64,000 nt of DNA from CAWINX01 sp963837585 (GCA_963837585.1 CAWINX010000003.1:496001-560000); one strand, 5' to 3'; numbered from the stretch's first letter, positions 37,275 through 46,040 are shown. Translations and numbers: made by a program. Notes: generated by a model not told the origin, from the letters alone.

Positions 37275-37679
37275 ATGCGGGGCGGACCCTTTGTTCTCAA
37301 CTTCTACTCGGCGATCTTCGTCGACCAGCTCAAGCGCGGTCGCAAGACGGCGACGATCCGGCTCGGCGACAAGAGCGGCAAGTACGAGCGCGGCCAGGTC
37401 GTCTGGGTCACGGTCGGCTTCCGCCACAGCCCGCGGGAGAAGATCTTCTCGGCGGTAATCGACGACGTCGAGGTGAAGCGGGTCTCCGAGCTCTCGCCGC
37501 GCGACATCGAGCACGACAACCCCGAGTTCCGCCGCCTCGAGGAGACGATCAACTTCCTCGAGCAGATCTACGGCCGCTCGATCTCTCCCGAGGACCTCGT
37601 CACCGTGATCCGCTTCTCCCAGATTGTCGAACGGCCGGGCGCCCACTTCGGCAACGGGGAGACGCCGCACCACAACTGA
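37275..37679 (+). CDS. ASCH-domain protein
   Basis: 134 residues. The motif LKRGRKTATIRLGDKSGKYE, followed by a beta-barrel strand VVWVTVGFRHSPREKIFSAV, matches the ASCH/PUA-like fold, which binds RNA or modified nucleotides. The C-terminal part is helical (EFRRLEETINFLEQIYGRSI). Its gene is between pcm and an SRPBCC gene and ends 4 bases before the latter. Actual function unknown. Confidence 0.75.
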   Translation: MRGGPFVLNFYSAIFVDQLKRGRKTATIRLGDKSGKYERGQVVWVTVGFRHSPREKIFSAVIDDVEVKRVSELSPRDIEHDNPEFRRLEETINFLEQIYGRSISPEDLVTVIRFSQIVERPGAHFGNGETPHHN

Positions 37680-37683
37680 GTCG

Positions 37684-38157
37684 ATGGCCGAGTACTCCTT
37701 CCTCACGACCTGGCTGCTGGACGCGCCGCGCGACCGGGTCTGGGAGGCGATCTACGACCAGGCGCGCTGGCCCGAGTGGTGGCGCGGGGTGGAGGAGGCC
37801 GAGGAGGTCCGGCCCGGCGAGGAGAGCGGGGTCGGCACCGTCTCGCGGCTGGTCTGGAAGAGCCTGCTGCCCTACCGGGTCGAGTTCGAGGTGACGACGA
37901 CGCGGGTCGAGGAGCCCTACCTGCTCGAGGCCGACGCGGTGGGGGAGCTGACCGGGGTCGGCCGCTGGCGCCTCTTCGAGCGCGACGGCGCCACCGCGGT
38001 CCTCTACGAGTGGAACGTCTCGACCAGCAAGGCCTGGATGAACCTGCTCGCCCCGGTCGCCCGTCCCGTCTTCGAGTGGAATCACGACTGGGTGATGGCC
38101 CGCGGCGGCGAGGGCATCTCCCGCCTGCTCGGCTGCAAGTTGCTCGCCGTCGGCTGA
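37684..38157 (+). CDS. SRPBCC-family (START-like) protein
   Basis: 157 residues. FLTTWLLDAPRDRVWEAIYD, then QARWPEWWRGVEEAEEV, is the classic first strand-helix region of polyketide-cyclase/dehydrase (SRPBCC) proteins, with a beta-rich middle (YRVEFEVTTTRVEEPYLLEA) and a long C-terminal helix. The fold binds hydrophobic ligands in a cavity, and the substrate is unknown. It starts 4 bases after the ASCH gene, so the two are probably cotranscribed. Confidence 0.8.
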   Translation: MAEYSFLTTWLLDAPRDRVWEAIYDQARWPEWWRGVEEAEEVRPGEESGVGTVSRLVWKSLLPYRVEFEVTTTRVEEPYLLEADAVGELTGVGRWRLFERDGATAVLYEWNVSTSKAWMNLLAPVARPVFEWNHDWVMARGGEGISRLLGCKLLAVG

Positions 38158-38171
38158 ACGGCCCCCACCCC

Positions 38172-38218
38172 CGGTGCAACGCGTTGGCGTGCTGTCAGGA
38201 CGCCAACGCGTTGCACCG
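38172..38218. repeat. palindromic repeat element, copy C
   Basis: A near-perfect 47-bp copy: left arm CGGTGCAACGCGTTGGCGT, right arm ACGCCAACGCGTTGCACCG, with compensating changes (TGCA in both arms) that keep the pairing. It begins 14 bases after the SRPBCC stop and 44 bases before the CIRCE element. Confidence 0.9.
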
Positions 38219-38261
38219 CGAAGTGCCCCCGGCGCTCCTGCCTCGCTATGGTTCAGGCCCC

Positions 38262-38288
38262 TTGGCACTCTCTTGTATCGAGTGCCAA
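38262..38288. promoter_or_regulatory. CIRCE operator (HrcA binding site)
   Basis: TTGGCACTC (38262-38270), nine bases, then GAGTGCCAA (38280-38288) is a perfect inverted repeat. It differs from the consensus TTAGCACTC-N9-GAGTGCTAA by one symmetric base per arm. It lies 42 bases upstream of groES and indicates HrcA repression of the heat-shock operon. Confidence 0.92.
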
Positions 38289-38330
38289 ATCCCAGTTGAG
38301 AACTTCTGACCTATAACGGAGGTATTACGG

Positions 38331-38618
38331 ATGAAGCTGAAGCCCCTCGGGGACCGGCTGATCGTCAAGCCGATCGATGAGGAGGAGACGACCGCGAGCG
38401 GCATCGTCCTCCCCGATACGGCCAAGGAAAAGCCGCAGAAGGGCAAGGTCGTCGCCGTCGGCGACGGCGCCATCAATGAGGACGGCAGCCGCCGCCCGCT
38501 GGACGTTGCGGAGGGCGATGAGGTCCTCTACTCCAAATACGGCGGCACCGAGGTCAACGTCGAAGGAGACGACCTGCTCGTGTTGCGCGAGTCGGACGTC
38601 CTCGCCAAGCTCGGCTGA
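38331..38618 (+). CDS. groES: GroES co-chaperonin
   Basis: 95 residues. MKLKPLGDRLIVKPIDEEET starts the protein, the mobile loop is TTASGIVLPDTAKEKPQKG, and the roof and C-terminal part are GDEVLYSKYGGTEVNVEGDD. GGAGG lies ~13 bases before the ATG. It caps the GroEL ring. First gene of the CIRCE-controlled operon, 43 bases before groEL. Confidence 0.97.
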   Translation: MKLKPLGDRLIVKPIDEEETTASGIVLPDTAKEKPQKGKVVAVGDGAINEDGSRRPLDVAEGDEVLYSKYGGTEVNVEGDDLLVLRESDVLAKLG

Positions 38619-38661
38619 CCCGGGTCCCAGGACTTAGAAGAACCAAGGAGGAACGAAACAG

Positions 38662-40299
38662 ATGGCTCACAAGGAGCTGAAGTTCAGCGAGGAGGCACGG
38701 GGGGCCCTGCAGGCCGGCGTCGACGCCGTCGCCGATGCAGTCAAGGTCACTCTCGGCCCGAAGGGTCGCTACGTCGTGCTCGACAAAAAGTTCGGCGCGC
38801 CGACGATCACCAACGACGGCGTCACCATCGCCCGCGAGGTCGAGGTCGAGGACGTCTTCGAGAACCAGGGCGCCCAGCTGGTCCGCGAGGTCGCCACGGC
38901 GACCAACGACGTGGCCGGTGACGGCACCACGACGGCGACCCTGCTGGCGCAGATCATCGTCCGCCAGGGGCTGAAGAACGTGGCCGCCGGCGCCAACCCG
39001 CTGGCCCTGCGCCGCGGCATCGAGCAGGCGGTCGACCAGGTGGTCGAGAACCTGCGCGAGAAGCAGTCCAAGGAGGTCGCCGGCAAGGAGCAGATCGCCC
39101 GTGTCGCCGCCATCTCCGCCGGTGACGACGAGATCGGCGACGTGATCGCCGACGCGATCGAGAAGGTCGGCAAAGACGGCGTCGTCAACGTCGAGGAAGG
39201 CCAGACCTTCGGCATGGAGCTGGAGTTCACCGAGGGGATGCAGTTCGACAAGGGCTACATCTCCCCGTACATGGTCACCGACCAGGACCGCATGGAGGCC
39301 GTGCTCGAGGACCCCTACATCCTCATCGCCAACCAGAAAATCGGCTCGGTGCGGGACATCCTGCCGGTGCTCGAGGCGGTCATGCAGGGCGGCAAGCCGT
39401 TGCTGATCGTCGCCGAGGACGTCGAGGGGGAGTGCCTCGCGACGCTCGTCGTCAACAAGCTGCGGGGCACCTTCACCGGTGTCGCCGTCAAGGCGCCGGG
39501 CTTCGGCGATCGCCGCAAGCGCATGCTCGAGGACATCGGCATCCTCACCGGCGGCGAGGTGATCACCGAGGAGATGGGCCTCAAACTCGAGAACACCCAG
39601 ATCGACCAGCTCGGCAAGGCCCGTCGCGTCGTCGTCTCCAAGGACACGACGACGATCATCGACGGCGCCGGTGCGGCCGATGACATCAAGGGGCGGATCA
39701 AGCAGATCAAACAGGAGGTCGAGAACACCGACTCCGACTTTGATCGGGAGAAGCTCCAGGAGCGTCTCGCCAAGCTCGCCGGCGGTGTCGCGGTCGTCAA
39801 GGTCGGCGCCGCCACCGAGACCGAGATGAAGGAGAAAAAGCACCGCGTCGAGGACGCCCTCCAGGCGACCCGGGCGGCGCTGGAAGAGGGTGTCGTGCCG
39901 GGCGGTGGCGTCGCGCTGCTGAACGCGCAGGACGGCCTCGACCCCGACACGCTCACCGATCCCGATGAGCAGACCGGCGCGAGGATCGTCTTCCGCGCGC
40001 TGGAGGAGCCGGTCCGCCAGATCGCCGAGAACTCCGGCGAGGAGGGCTCGGTCGTCGTCAACAAGGTCAGGGACCTGAAGCCGGGAGAGGGCCTCAACGC
40101 CGCCACCGGCGAGTACGGGGACCTGATCAAAGACGGCGTCATCGACCCGACCAAGGTGACCCGCTCGGCGCTGGAGAACGCCGCGTCGATCGCCAAGAAC
40201 ATCCTCGTCACCGAGGCGATCATCGCCGAGCCCCCCGAGAAGGAGGGCGCCGGCGGCGGAATGCCCGGCGGCATGCCTGACATGGGCGGGATGATGTAA
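38662..40299 (+). CDS. groEL: GroEL chaperonin
   Basis: 545 residues, intact. VKVTLGPKGRYVVLDKKFGA, then TNDVAGDGTTTATLLAQII (ATP-binding Asp), then MLEDIGILTGGEVITEEMGL and VEDALQATRAALEEGVVPGG, with the Gly/Met-rich tail GGMPGGMPDMGGMM. AAGGAGG precedes the start. ATP-driven folding cage with GroES. The tail is the Gly-Met type typical of the housekeeping, operon-encoded GroEL rather than the His-rich actinobacterial GroEL1. Confidence 0.97.
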   Translation: MAHKELKFSEEARGALQAGVDAVADAVKVTLGPKGRYVVLDKKFGAPTITNDGVTIAREVEVEDVFENQGAQLVREVATATNDVAGDGTTTATLLAQIIVRQGLKNVAAGANPLALRRGIEQAVDQVVENLREKQSKEVAGKEQIARVAAISAGDDEIGDVIADAIEKVGKDGVVNVEEGQTFGMELEFTEGMQFDKGYISPYMVTDQDRMEAVLEDPYILIANQKIGSVRDILPVLEAVMQGGKPLLIVAEDVEGECLATLVVNKLRGTFTGVAVKAPGFGDRRKRMLEDIGILTGGEVITEEMGLKLENTQIDQLGKARRVVVSKDTTTIIDGAGAADDIKGRIKQIKQEVENTDSDFDREKLQERLAKLAGGVAVVKVGAATETEMKEKKHRVEDALQATRAALEEGVVPGGGVALLNAQDGLDPDTLTDPDEQTGARIVFRALEEPVRQIAENSGEEGSVVVNKVRDLKPGEGLNAATGEYGDLIKDGVIDPTKVTRSALENAASIAKNILVTEAIIAEPPEKEGAGGGMPGGMPDMGGMM

Positions 40300-40376
40300 C
40301 GACGCCCGCAGACCTGGCTCGAAAGCCCGGTGCGCACGTCTGGCGGCGGCGGGGCAGCGCTCAGGGCGGCGTCCTC

Positions 40377-41365
40377 AGAGGCCCGGATAGCGCCGCATTG
40401 GTATCTGTTGGCCGCCGTTCTTTGCGTGATCTCTCTAGGTCGTCGGCAGATGGCTGGTGCTGAGTCCGAGAAAGGTTTGGAAGGTAAGAGATCGGGGTGC
40501 GTAGACGATTGTGGCGGAAGACGAACTGCGTCGAGGTAGATGCAGGTGCTGGCGGATGGCGCGGTGGTGCAGCCAGGTCTGAGCGAAGGCGCGATGGGCG
40601 CGCGGAGCGATGGCGTTGTGGCAGCGCTGGGCGACGGGCCGATGGTCGTAGCGAGCTCCGACGGGCGTAGACGTGACAACCATCGGTGTGGACGATGCTG
40701 ACGGCGACGCGTCTAGGTGATGAAGAGCGAGATGCGCGGACGGCGATCGGCAGAGAGGCGAGGCGGAGTCGACCCGAACTGGCCCGCGACCAGACGGCGA
40801 CGAAAAGAGCTGCTGCCGATGCGGTCTCTGCCGCCTGCGCTCGGTATTACGCCCTCCAAGAAGCGCTCGTAGACCTCGACCGTCGCCACGGCGCAGGGCT
40901 GCTCGGGGGTAGACCATCGCCGCGGCGCAGCTTATGGCAGCATGAGCCAGGCGGTCTGACAGCGCGAGAAGGCATGAGATAGGCGCGGGAGCTGCTTGGC
41001 AGGATAGGAGAGTGGGTAGCGACGAAGGTAGGCCGCCCAGAACCACAGTCGAAGCGGCGTGTGGGTGCGGTGCATCGGCGTTGCCCGCCGTGACCGAAGC
41101 CTGGTGGCGACAGCGGCAGCGCACTCCCAGAGGTGGCGGCGATGCAAGACCGGCATGCCTCGCTCGCGAGACGCAGGCGGGGCAGCGGAAAGCCCCTCTG
41201 GCATCAGCGCGAGGCCGCGAGGTAGTCGCAAGTACGCGGTCTCGTCGGGAAAGCGCCGAAACTCGATGATGTAGCGGGGGAGTCGGGTCGGGTCATAAAG
41301 AGGACTGTAGGCACTTGCCACAACGGAGCGAGTGGATATTCGAGAGCGCTGCTATCCGGGCCTCT
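40377..41365 (-). mobile_element. IS1595-family insertion sequence, 989 bp
   Basis: The outer ends are a perfect 15-bp inverted repeat: AGAGGCCCGGATAGC at 40377-40391 and its reverse complement GCTATCCGGGCCTCT at 41351-41365. Length and transposase remnants fit IS1595. Flanks GCGTCCT (40369-40375) and GCGTTCT (41367-41373) may be a decayed target duplication, but they do not abut both ends exactly. Confidence 0.75.
40435..41321 (-). pseudogene. IS1595-family transposase, multiply frameshifted
   Basis: N-terminal frame from 41321: YIIEFRRFPDETAYLRLPRG, the remains of a zinc-ribbon region, then THTPLRLWFWAAYLRRYPLS, KQLPRLSHAFSRCQTAWLML, the unmistakable IS1595 helix region. Another frame gives MVYPRAALRRG. 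A third gives APRAHRAFAQTWLHHRAIRQ and SLTFQTFLGLSTSHLPTT at the end, matching the family tail (LKTWLxGTHHG...FNRRxT...FQTLLGL). At least five frame or sequence disruptions make it non-functional as given. Part of this could be sequencing error. Confidence 0.75.
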
Positions 41366-41440
41366 TGCGTTCTTGCCCGTGCTTGGTCCGGCGCTCGCCA
41401 GCCGCACACCCCGGATCTTCCGAGACAGGTCCCCAGGTCG

Positions 41441-41560
41441 CGGTGTAACGCGTAGGGGTGCTGACGGCACGCCAACGCGTTACACCGCGAGGCGTTAGGC
41501 GGCCAGCTTCCCGCGGTGTAACGCGTAGGCGGCCTGTCAGGACGCCAACGCGTTACACCG
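41441..41560. repeat. palindromic repeat element, copies D and E (dimer)
   Basis: Copy D (41441-41487) and copy E (41514-41560) are 47 bp each and 26 bp apart. Arms are CGGTGTAACGCGTAGG... against ...CCAACGCGTTACACCG. The dimer starts 75 bp right of the IS1595 end and finishes 17 bp before the stop of the NmrA-like gene (which reads leftwards). Confidence 0.92.
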
Positions 41561-41577
41561 AGTCGGATGTGGGCGAT

Positions 41578-42516
41578 TTACGGGGCGGCGGCCAGCACGT
41601 CGGCCATGCGACCGGGGTGGACGCCGAGGGCCTCGGCGTCGGCGGTGCCTCGCTCGCTGACCATCGGGACCTCCATCAGCTCCGCCTCCTCCCAGGTCGC
41701 GAAGGCGGATTCGCCGACCGCCTTGCGCAGGGCGAGCAGGCCGGAGCGGATCACCGGAAGGGGGACGTGCACCAGTGGCCTCGGTCGTCCCGCTATCTCG
41801 CTGACCAGGTCGGACATGTCGTCGTAGGTGAGCACCTCGGGACCGGCCAGCTCGTAGCGAGTTCCTCTCGTCGTCCCGCTGCTCACCCCGCCCGCCGCGA
41901 TCGCGCTCGACTGAGGCGCACCGGCGGACAGGATCGCGTTGGCCGCGCATTGCGCCGCGTCCCTCGCCCAGATCGGCTCGAACTTTGCCCGTCCCTCGCC
42001 CGACACCGGCAGCACCGGCAGGAAGGAGAAGCGCCTCAGCAGGGTGATCCAGGGGTCGCTGTGGTCGTAGACGATCGAGGGGGCGAAGATCGTCGTCTCC
42101 AGCGGGGAGGAGTCGACCGCCTGCTCCGCCAGCCACTTGGCGCGGAAGAAGCGGGTGCGTTGCGCAGCGCCCGCGTTGAGGGCGCTGAAGAAGGCGAAGC
42201 GCTGCACCCCGCTGCGCTCGGCGGCGCGCAGCAGTCGCACCGTCGCCAGCCCGTTCAGCTCCTCGATCCGCCGCGGCGGCTGGTCGCGGATCGTCGCCGC
42301 CAGGTGGACCACGGTGTCGACCCCGCGCAGCGCCTGGCGCACCAGGTATGGGTCCGACATCTCGCCGAGGTCGCCGAGCGCGATCTGCACGTCGACCCGC
42401 CACTGCCCCAATCGCCGCGGCTCGCGGACCAGGCAGCGGACCTCCTCGCCGCGCTCCAGCAGCAGCGGCAGCAGCCGCGAGCCGACGCTCCCCGTCGCCC
42501 CTGTCAGCAGCAGCAC
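41578..42516 (-). CDS. NmrA/atypical SDR NAD(P)-binding protein
   Basis: 312 residues. MLLLTGATGSVGSRLLPLLL carries the NmrA-type TGATGxxG cofactor motif. EEVRCLVREPRRLG, VVHLAATIRDQ and RFAFFSALNAGAAQ follow, in place of the classical YxxxK active site. LETTIFAPSIVYDHSDPWI and a C-terminal substrate region complete it. The complex I assembly factor NDUFA9-like group has this build, but activity cannot be predicted. Single gene, followed on its 3' side by repeat copies E and D. Confidence 0.8.
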   Translation of the reverse strand: MLLLTGATGSVGSRLLPLLLERGEEVRCLVREPRRLGQWRVDVQIALGDLGEMSDPYLVRQALRGVDTVVHLAATIRDQPPRRIEELNGLATVRLLRAAERSGVQRFAFFSALNAGAAQRTRFFRAKWLAEQAVDSSPLETTIFAPSIVYDHSDPWITLLRRFSFLPVLPVSGEGRAKFEPIWARDAAQCAANAILSAGAPQSSAIAAGGVSSGTTRGTRYELAGPEVLTYDDMSDLVSEIAGRPRPLVHVPLPVIRSGLLALRKAVGESAFATWEEAELMEVPMVSERGTADAEALGVHPGRMADVLAAAP

Positions 42517-42655
42517 GGTCCCTCTGATCGTTCTCTCATCGGCCGTCCAACCCTAGAGGCCGGACGCGCCGTCGCCCCCATCCCTAAAATGACCGCTCGC
42601 GCTTGGCCGGGGACCCCGGCGGGCACCCGGAAACCGACTTAGGAGAAAGCCTCGA

Positions 42656-42928
42656 ATGACCTACGTCATCGCGGAACCATGCATCGGCCAGAAGGACAAC
42701 TCGTGTGTCGAGGTCTGCCCGGTCGACTGCATCCACCCGACCCCGGACGAGCCCGACTACGACTCGGTCGAGATGCTCTACATCGATCCGGACGAGTGCA
42801 TCGACTGCGATGCCTGCGTAGAGGCCTGCCCGGTCGACGCCTGCTTCGCCGAGGACCAGCTCCCGGCCGAGTGGGCCAAATACGCCGAGATCAACGCCAC
42901 CTATTACAAGAGCAAGAGCGCGGCGTAG
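42656..42928 (+). CDS. fdxA: 7Fe ferredoxin (FdxA type)
   Basis: 90 residues with cysteines C9, C17, C21 and C25, then C48, C51, C54, C58. This gives the CxxxxxxxCxxxCP pattern for the [3Fe-4S] site and CxxCxxCxxxCP for the [4Fe-4S] site, as in actinobacterial FdxA. AGGAGA lies about 10 bases before the ATG. Soluble electron carrier, commonly a donor to cytochrome P450 enzymes. A P450 gene is present in the window at 60384-61772, but pairing is speculative. Confidence 0.93.
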   Translation: MTYVIAEPCIGQKDNSCVEVCPVDCIHPTPDEPDYDSVEMLYIDPDECIDCDACVEACPVDACFAEDQLPAEWAKYAEINATYYKSKSAA

Positions 42929-42952
42929 CCCTGCTCGGCGATAGGAACTTCG

Positions 42953-42983
42953 AACGGCGGCCTCCGGGCCGCCGTTTTCGTTT
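42953..42983 (+). terminator. intrinsic terminator of the ferredoxin gene
   Basis: Stem AACGGCGGCC (42953-42962), loop TCCG, complementary stem GGCCGCCGTT (42967-42976), then TTCGTTT. It lies 24 bases after the stop. Confidence 0.85.
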
Positions 42984-42989
42984 CGGGCC

Positions 42990-44723
42990 CTACTTGACGA
43001 CCCGGAAGCCGAGCGACTGCGGGTCCGAGGTGCCGGCCGTGTTGGTCGCGGTGACGTTCAGCCGGTAGGTCCCCGGCTTCAGCTTCTTCCGGCCGGCGAT
43101 TCGCCCCTGGAAGGCGACCCGGTTCGTTCCGGCGTGCCCGGTGAAGTTGAGCGTTCCGGCTTTCAGGGAGCGCTTGCAGGGCCTGTGTCGGCGGTTCTTC
43201 CTGGTCTTGCGGCGGCACTTGCCTCTCACCTTGCGCCCCGGTGCCTGTCGGGTGAAGGCGAAGCTCACCTGTCCGATCCCGTTGAGGTCGAAGGAGAAGG
43301 CGGTGCCGCGCGGCGGCTTCCGCTTCGGCTTCTTGCCCTTCTTGCGGGCGGCTGGGCGGAGGGAACTGATCTGCGCGAGCCCGCGCCCCGTCCGCCACTT
43401 GCGGTGGGACTCGCTCAGCCCGCCGACCTCGAGCCCCGCGACCAGCGCCAGCGTGTGCACTCGCTCCCGATCCCTGCGAGACGGCGTCGATCGTCGTGCC
43501 GGCCGGGAAGCCGACCAGGCGTCGGTGTCGGGTTCGGGTCGGAGGTCGAGTTGCCGGCCGCGCTTCCCAGCTGCCCGTACTGGTTGTAGCCGAAGGCGAA
43601 GAGCTGGCCGGTCGAGGTGAGCACCAGGCTCTGGTCGAAGCCCGTGGCGATCTGGGCAATCGAGCCGTTCGCGCCCGGCAGGTTGATCTGGGCAGGCGTC
43701 GGGTTCGCGGTCTCGGTCCCGTTGTTGGCCGTGTTCCCCAGCTCTCCGTAGCGGTTCCTGCCGAAGGCGTAGAGCTGCCCGGTCGAGGTGAGGATCAGGT
43801 TGTGGTTGCCCCCGGCGACGATCCGGGCGATCGTCCCCGCCGGAAAGCTGACCTGCGTCGGCGTCGGGTTTGCGTTGTTGTTGCCGTTGTTGGTCGCATT
43901 GCCCAGCTGCCCGTAGTTGTTGTTGCCGAAGGCGTAGAGCTGGCCGGTCGTGGTGAGCGCCAGGCTGTGGACGTCCGCCCGCGGCGATCTGGGCGGCGGG
44001 GCCGGTCGCCCCCGGCAGGCTGACCAGGGTCGGCGTCGGGTTGGGGTTGTTTGTTCCGTTGTTCGTCGCGCTGCCGAGCTCGCCATAGTGGTTGTTGCCG
44101 AAGGCGTAGAGCTGGCCGGTGGAGGTGAGCGCCAGGCTGTGGCTCCCGCCCGCGGCGATCTGGACGATCGGGCCGGTCGCGCCCGGCAGGTTGACGAGTG
44201 CCGGCGTCGGGTTCGGGTTGGCGGTCCCGCTGTTGGTGCGACTGCCCAGTTGCCCATAGGCGTTGTTGCCGAACGCGTAGAGCTGGCCCGTCGAGGTGAG
44301 CGACCAGGTTGTGACTGCCGCCCGCGGCGATCTGCGGCGATCGTCCCGGTCGACGCCGGCGGGCAGGCCGACCAGGGTCGGCGTCGGGTTTGGGTTGAGG
44401 GTCCCGTTGTTGGTCGTGCTTCCCAGCTCCCCGGAAATGTTGCGGCCGAACGCGTAGAGCTGCCCGGTCGAGGTCAGGACCAGGCTGTGGCTGTCCCCCG
44501 TGGCGATCTGGGCGATATGGCCGCTCGCCCCCGGCAGGCTGACCAGCGCCGGCGTCGGATTCGGAGTGACGGTGCCGCTGTTGGTGGGAATGCCCAACTG
44601 CCCGTACTGGTTGTCGCCGAAGGCGAATAGCTGGCCACTGGGAGCGGCCACCGCGAGCGGGCCCGACAGCGCGCAGATCGCCAGCGCGATCGGGGCCACG
44701 AGGACTGCGCGCCAACGCCCCAT
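42990..44723 (-). CDS. secreted RCC1-repeat protein with basic C-terminal beta domain, three frameshifts
   Basis: A signal peptide (VLVAPIALAICALSGPLAVA) is followed by seven to eight RCC1-type repeats of ~55 residues. Each contains GQLYAFGNNxYGQLG (for example SLALTSTGQLYAFGNNHYGE), then NPNPTPTLVSLPG and IAQIAxGGxHSL. They should form a seven-bladed beta propeller. Breaks are near 44330, 43985 and 43470. The last ~130 residues (FSFDLNGIGQVSFAFTRQAP; KLKPGTYRLNVTATNTAGTS) are a Cys/Arg-rich beta domain frequent at the end of secreted Thermoleophilia proteins. Extracellular, function unknown. The repeats are unusually alike at DNA level, which suggests recent expansion. Confidence 0.82.
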   Translation of the reverse strand: MGRWRAVLVAPIALAICALSGPLAVAAPSGQLFAFGDNQYGQLGIPTNSGTVTPNPTPALVSLPGASGHIAQIATGDSHSLVLTSTGQLYAFGRNISGELGSTTNNGTLNPNPTPTLVGLPAGVDRDDRRRSPRAAVTTWSLTSTGQLYAFGNNAYGQLGSRTNSGTANPNPTPALVNLPGATGPIVQIAAGGSHSLALTSTGQLYAFGNNHYGELGSATNNGTNNPNPTPTLVSLPGATGPAAQIAAGGRPQPGAHHDRPALRLRQQQLRAAGQCDQQRQQQRKPDADAGQLSGGDDRPDRRRGQPQPDPHLDRAALRLRQEPLRRAGEHGQQRDRDREPDACPDQPAGRERLDCPDRHGLRPEPGAHLDRPALRLRLQPVRAAGKRGRQLDLRPEPDTDAWSASRPARRSTPSRRDRERVHTLALVAGLEVGGLSESHRKWRTGRGLAQISSLRPAARKKGKKPKRKPPRGTAFSFDLNGIGQVSFAFTRQAPGRKVRGKCRRKTRKNRRHRPCKRSLKAGTLNFTGHAGTNRVAFQGRIAGRKKLKPGTYRLNVTATNTAGTSDPQSLGFRVVK

Positions 44724-44772
44724 CGCGTTCGAGGCTAGCAGGGGCGCTGCCGGCCGATGTGGAGACGTTCGG

Positions 44773-45921
44773 CTACTGCACGACCGGCAGCGGGGTGCCG
44801 CTGACCGGGGGCGGCTCGGCCGCGCCGGGGACCGCCTGCAGGACCGGCAGCTCCTGGGGGGTCGCCGCGATGATGCCGCGGGCGGCCTGGCGGATCGCCT
44901 GGGAGGCGGGCGAGTCGGGCTCCTCGGTGACCAGCGGCGTGCCGTTGTCGGCGTGCTCGCGCAGGGGCTCCGAGAGCGGCACCTTGCCGAGCAGCGGCAC
45001 GTCGAGCTCGTCGGCGAGCAGTTGCCCGCCGCCCTCGCCGAAGATCGTGAAGCGTTCGCCGTCGGGGGTGGTGAAGCCGGACATGTTCTCGATCACCCCG
45101 AGCAGCTCGAGGTCGAATTTGGCCGCCATATCGGCGCCGCGCTTGGCGACCGTCTGCGCCGCCGGCTGCGGGGTGGTCACCATCACGAATTTGGCCTGGG
45201 GGAGCAGCTGGGCCAGGGTCATCGAGACGTCGCCCGTCCCCGGGGGCAGATCGAGCAGCAGGTACTCCAGCTCTCCCCAGGCGACGTCCTCGAGGAACTG
45301 CTGGATCGCCTTGTGGAGCATCGGCCCGCGCCAGACGACCGCCGCGTTCTCCTCGACGAAGAAGCCGATCGACATCACCTTGACGCCGCTCGGCGTCTCC
45401 AGCGGCAGGATCTTGCGCTCGGCGTTGACGTCGGGTTTGCCGCCGACGCCGAGCATGCGCGGGATCGAGTAGCCGTAGACGTCGCAGTCGAGCGCTCCGG
45501 ACGGGTGTCCCTCGGCGGTCAGCGCCGCCGCCAGGTTGGCGGTCATCGTCGACTTGCCGACGCCGCCCTTGCCCGAGGCGACGCAGATCACGTTCTTGAC
45601 CTGGGCGAGCGCGCCCTGCGGCAGCTTGCCGCGCCCCAGCGTTTTCTGAAGGTCGCCTTTCTCCTCGTCACTGAGGACGTCGAAGCCGACCTCGACCCCG
45701 GTCACGCCCTCCAGCTCGCCGACCTGCTGCGCCACCGCCTGCTGGAAGTGGCCGCGAATCGGGCAGCCCGCCGTGGTCAGGGAGACGACGACCGCGACCC
45801 GGCCGTCCTCGCCGACCTCGATCGAGCGGACCATGCCCAGCTCGACGATCGAGCGGCGCAGCTCCGGGTCGATGACCGCGCGGAGCTTCTCGGTGATCTG
45901 GTCCTGGGTCGGGAGGGCCAC
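44773..45921 (-). CDS. mrp: Mrp/ApbC-type Fe-S cluster carrier ATPase
   Basis: 382 residues from the GTG at 45921 (GGGGG upstream). A MIP18/DUF59 domain occupies residues ~5-85 (IVELGMVRSIEVGEDG; GCPIRGHFQQAV). The P-loop ATPase has the deviant Walker A ASGKGGVGKSTMTANLA (115-131), LDCDVYGYSIPRMLG, LLLDLPPGTGDVSMTLAQL and GVIENMSGF. The C-terminal CxxC that many Mrp proteins use to bind a cluster is absent: the stretch after ENMSGF reads TTPDGERFTIFGEGGG. It is thought to deliver iron-sulphur clusters. A longer upstream start has no family support. Confidence 0.9.
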   Translation of the reverse strand: MALPTQDQITEKLRAVIDPELRRSIVELGMVRSIEVGEDGRVAVVVSLTTAGCPIRGHFQQAVAQQVGELEGVTGVEVGFDVLSDEEKGDLQKTLGRGKLPQGALAQVKNVICVASGKGGVGKSTMTANLAAALTAEGHPSGALDCDVYGYSIPRMLGVGGKPDVNAERKILPLETPSGVKVMSIGFFVEENAAVVWRGPMLHKAIQQFLEDVAWGELEYLLLDLPPGTGDVSMTLAQLLPQAKFVMVTTPQPAAQTVAKRGADMAAKFDLELLGVIENMSGFTTPDGERFTIFGEGGGQLLADELDVPLLGKVPLSEPLREHADNGTPLVTEEPDSPASQAIRQAARGIIAATPQELPVLQAVPGAAEPPPVSGTPLPVVQ

Positions 45922-46040
45922 GCCCCCATTCTCGCAAAGGGCCGCGACGCGGCAGCCCGCCGCGCCGTTCGTCCAGAGGGGGGAGAGAATTCGCCGCCCG
46001 CAGATTGACCCCTCAGATGGAGTCAATCGAAGGAGGACTG

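Noticed and set aside
38311..38316. TATAAC as the groES -10 box
   Set aside because: It lies within a few bases of the ribosome-binding site and downstream of the CIRCE element, too close to the start for a leader with that RBS.
38554..39843. 429-codon open frame opposite groEL
   Set aside because: Antisense shadow of a fully intact groEL; no family motif.
42953..42983. A terminator made of a palindromic-repeat copy
   Set aside because: The ferredoxin terminator has a different stem and a T-rich tail; it is unrelated to the 47-bp element.
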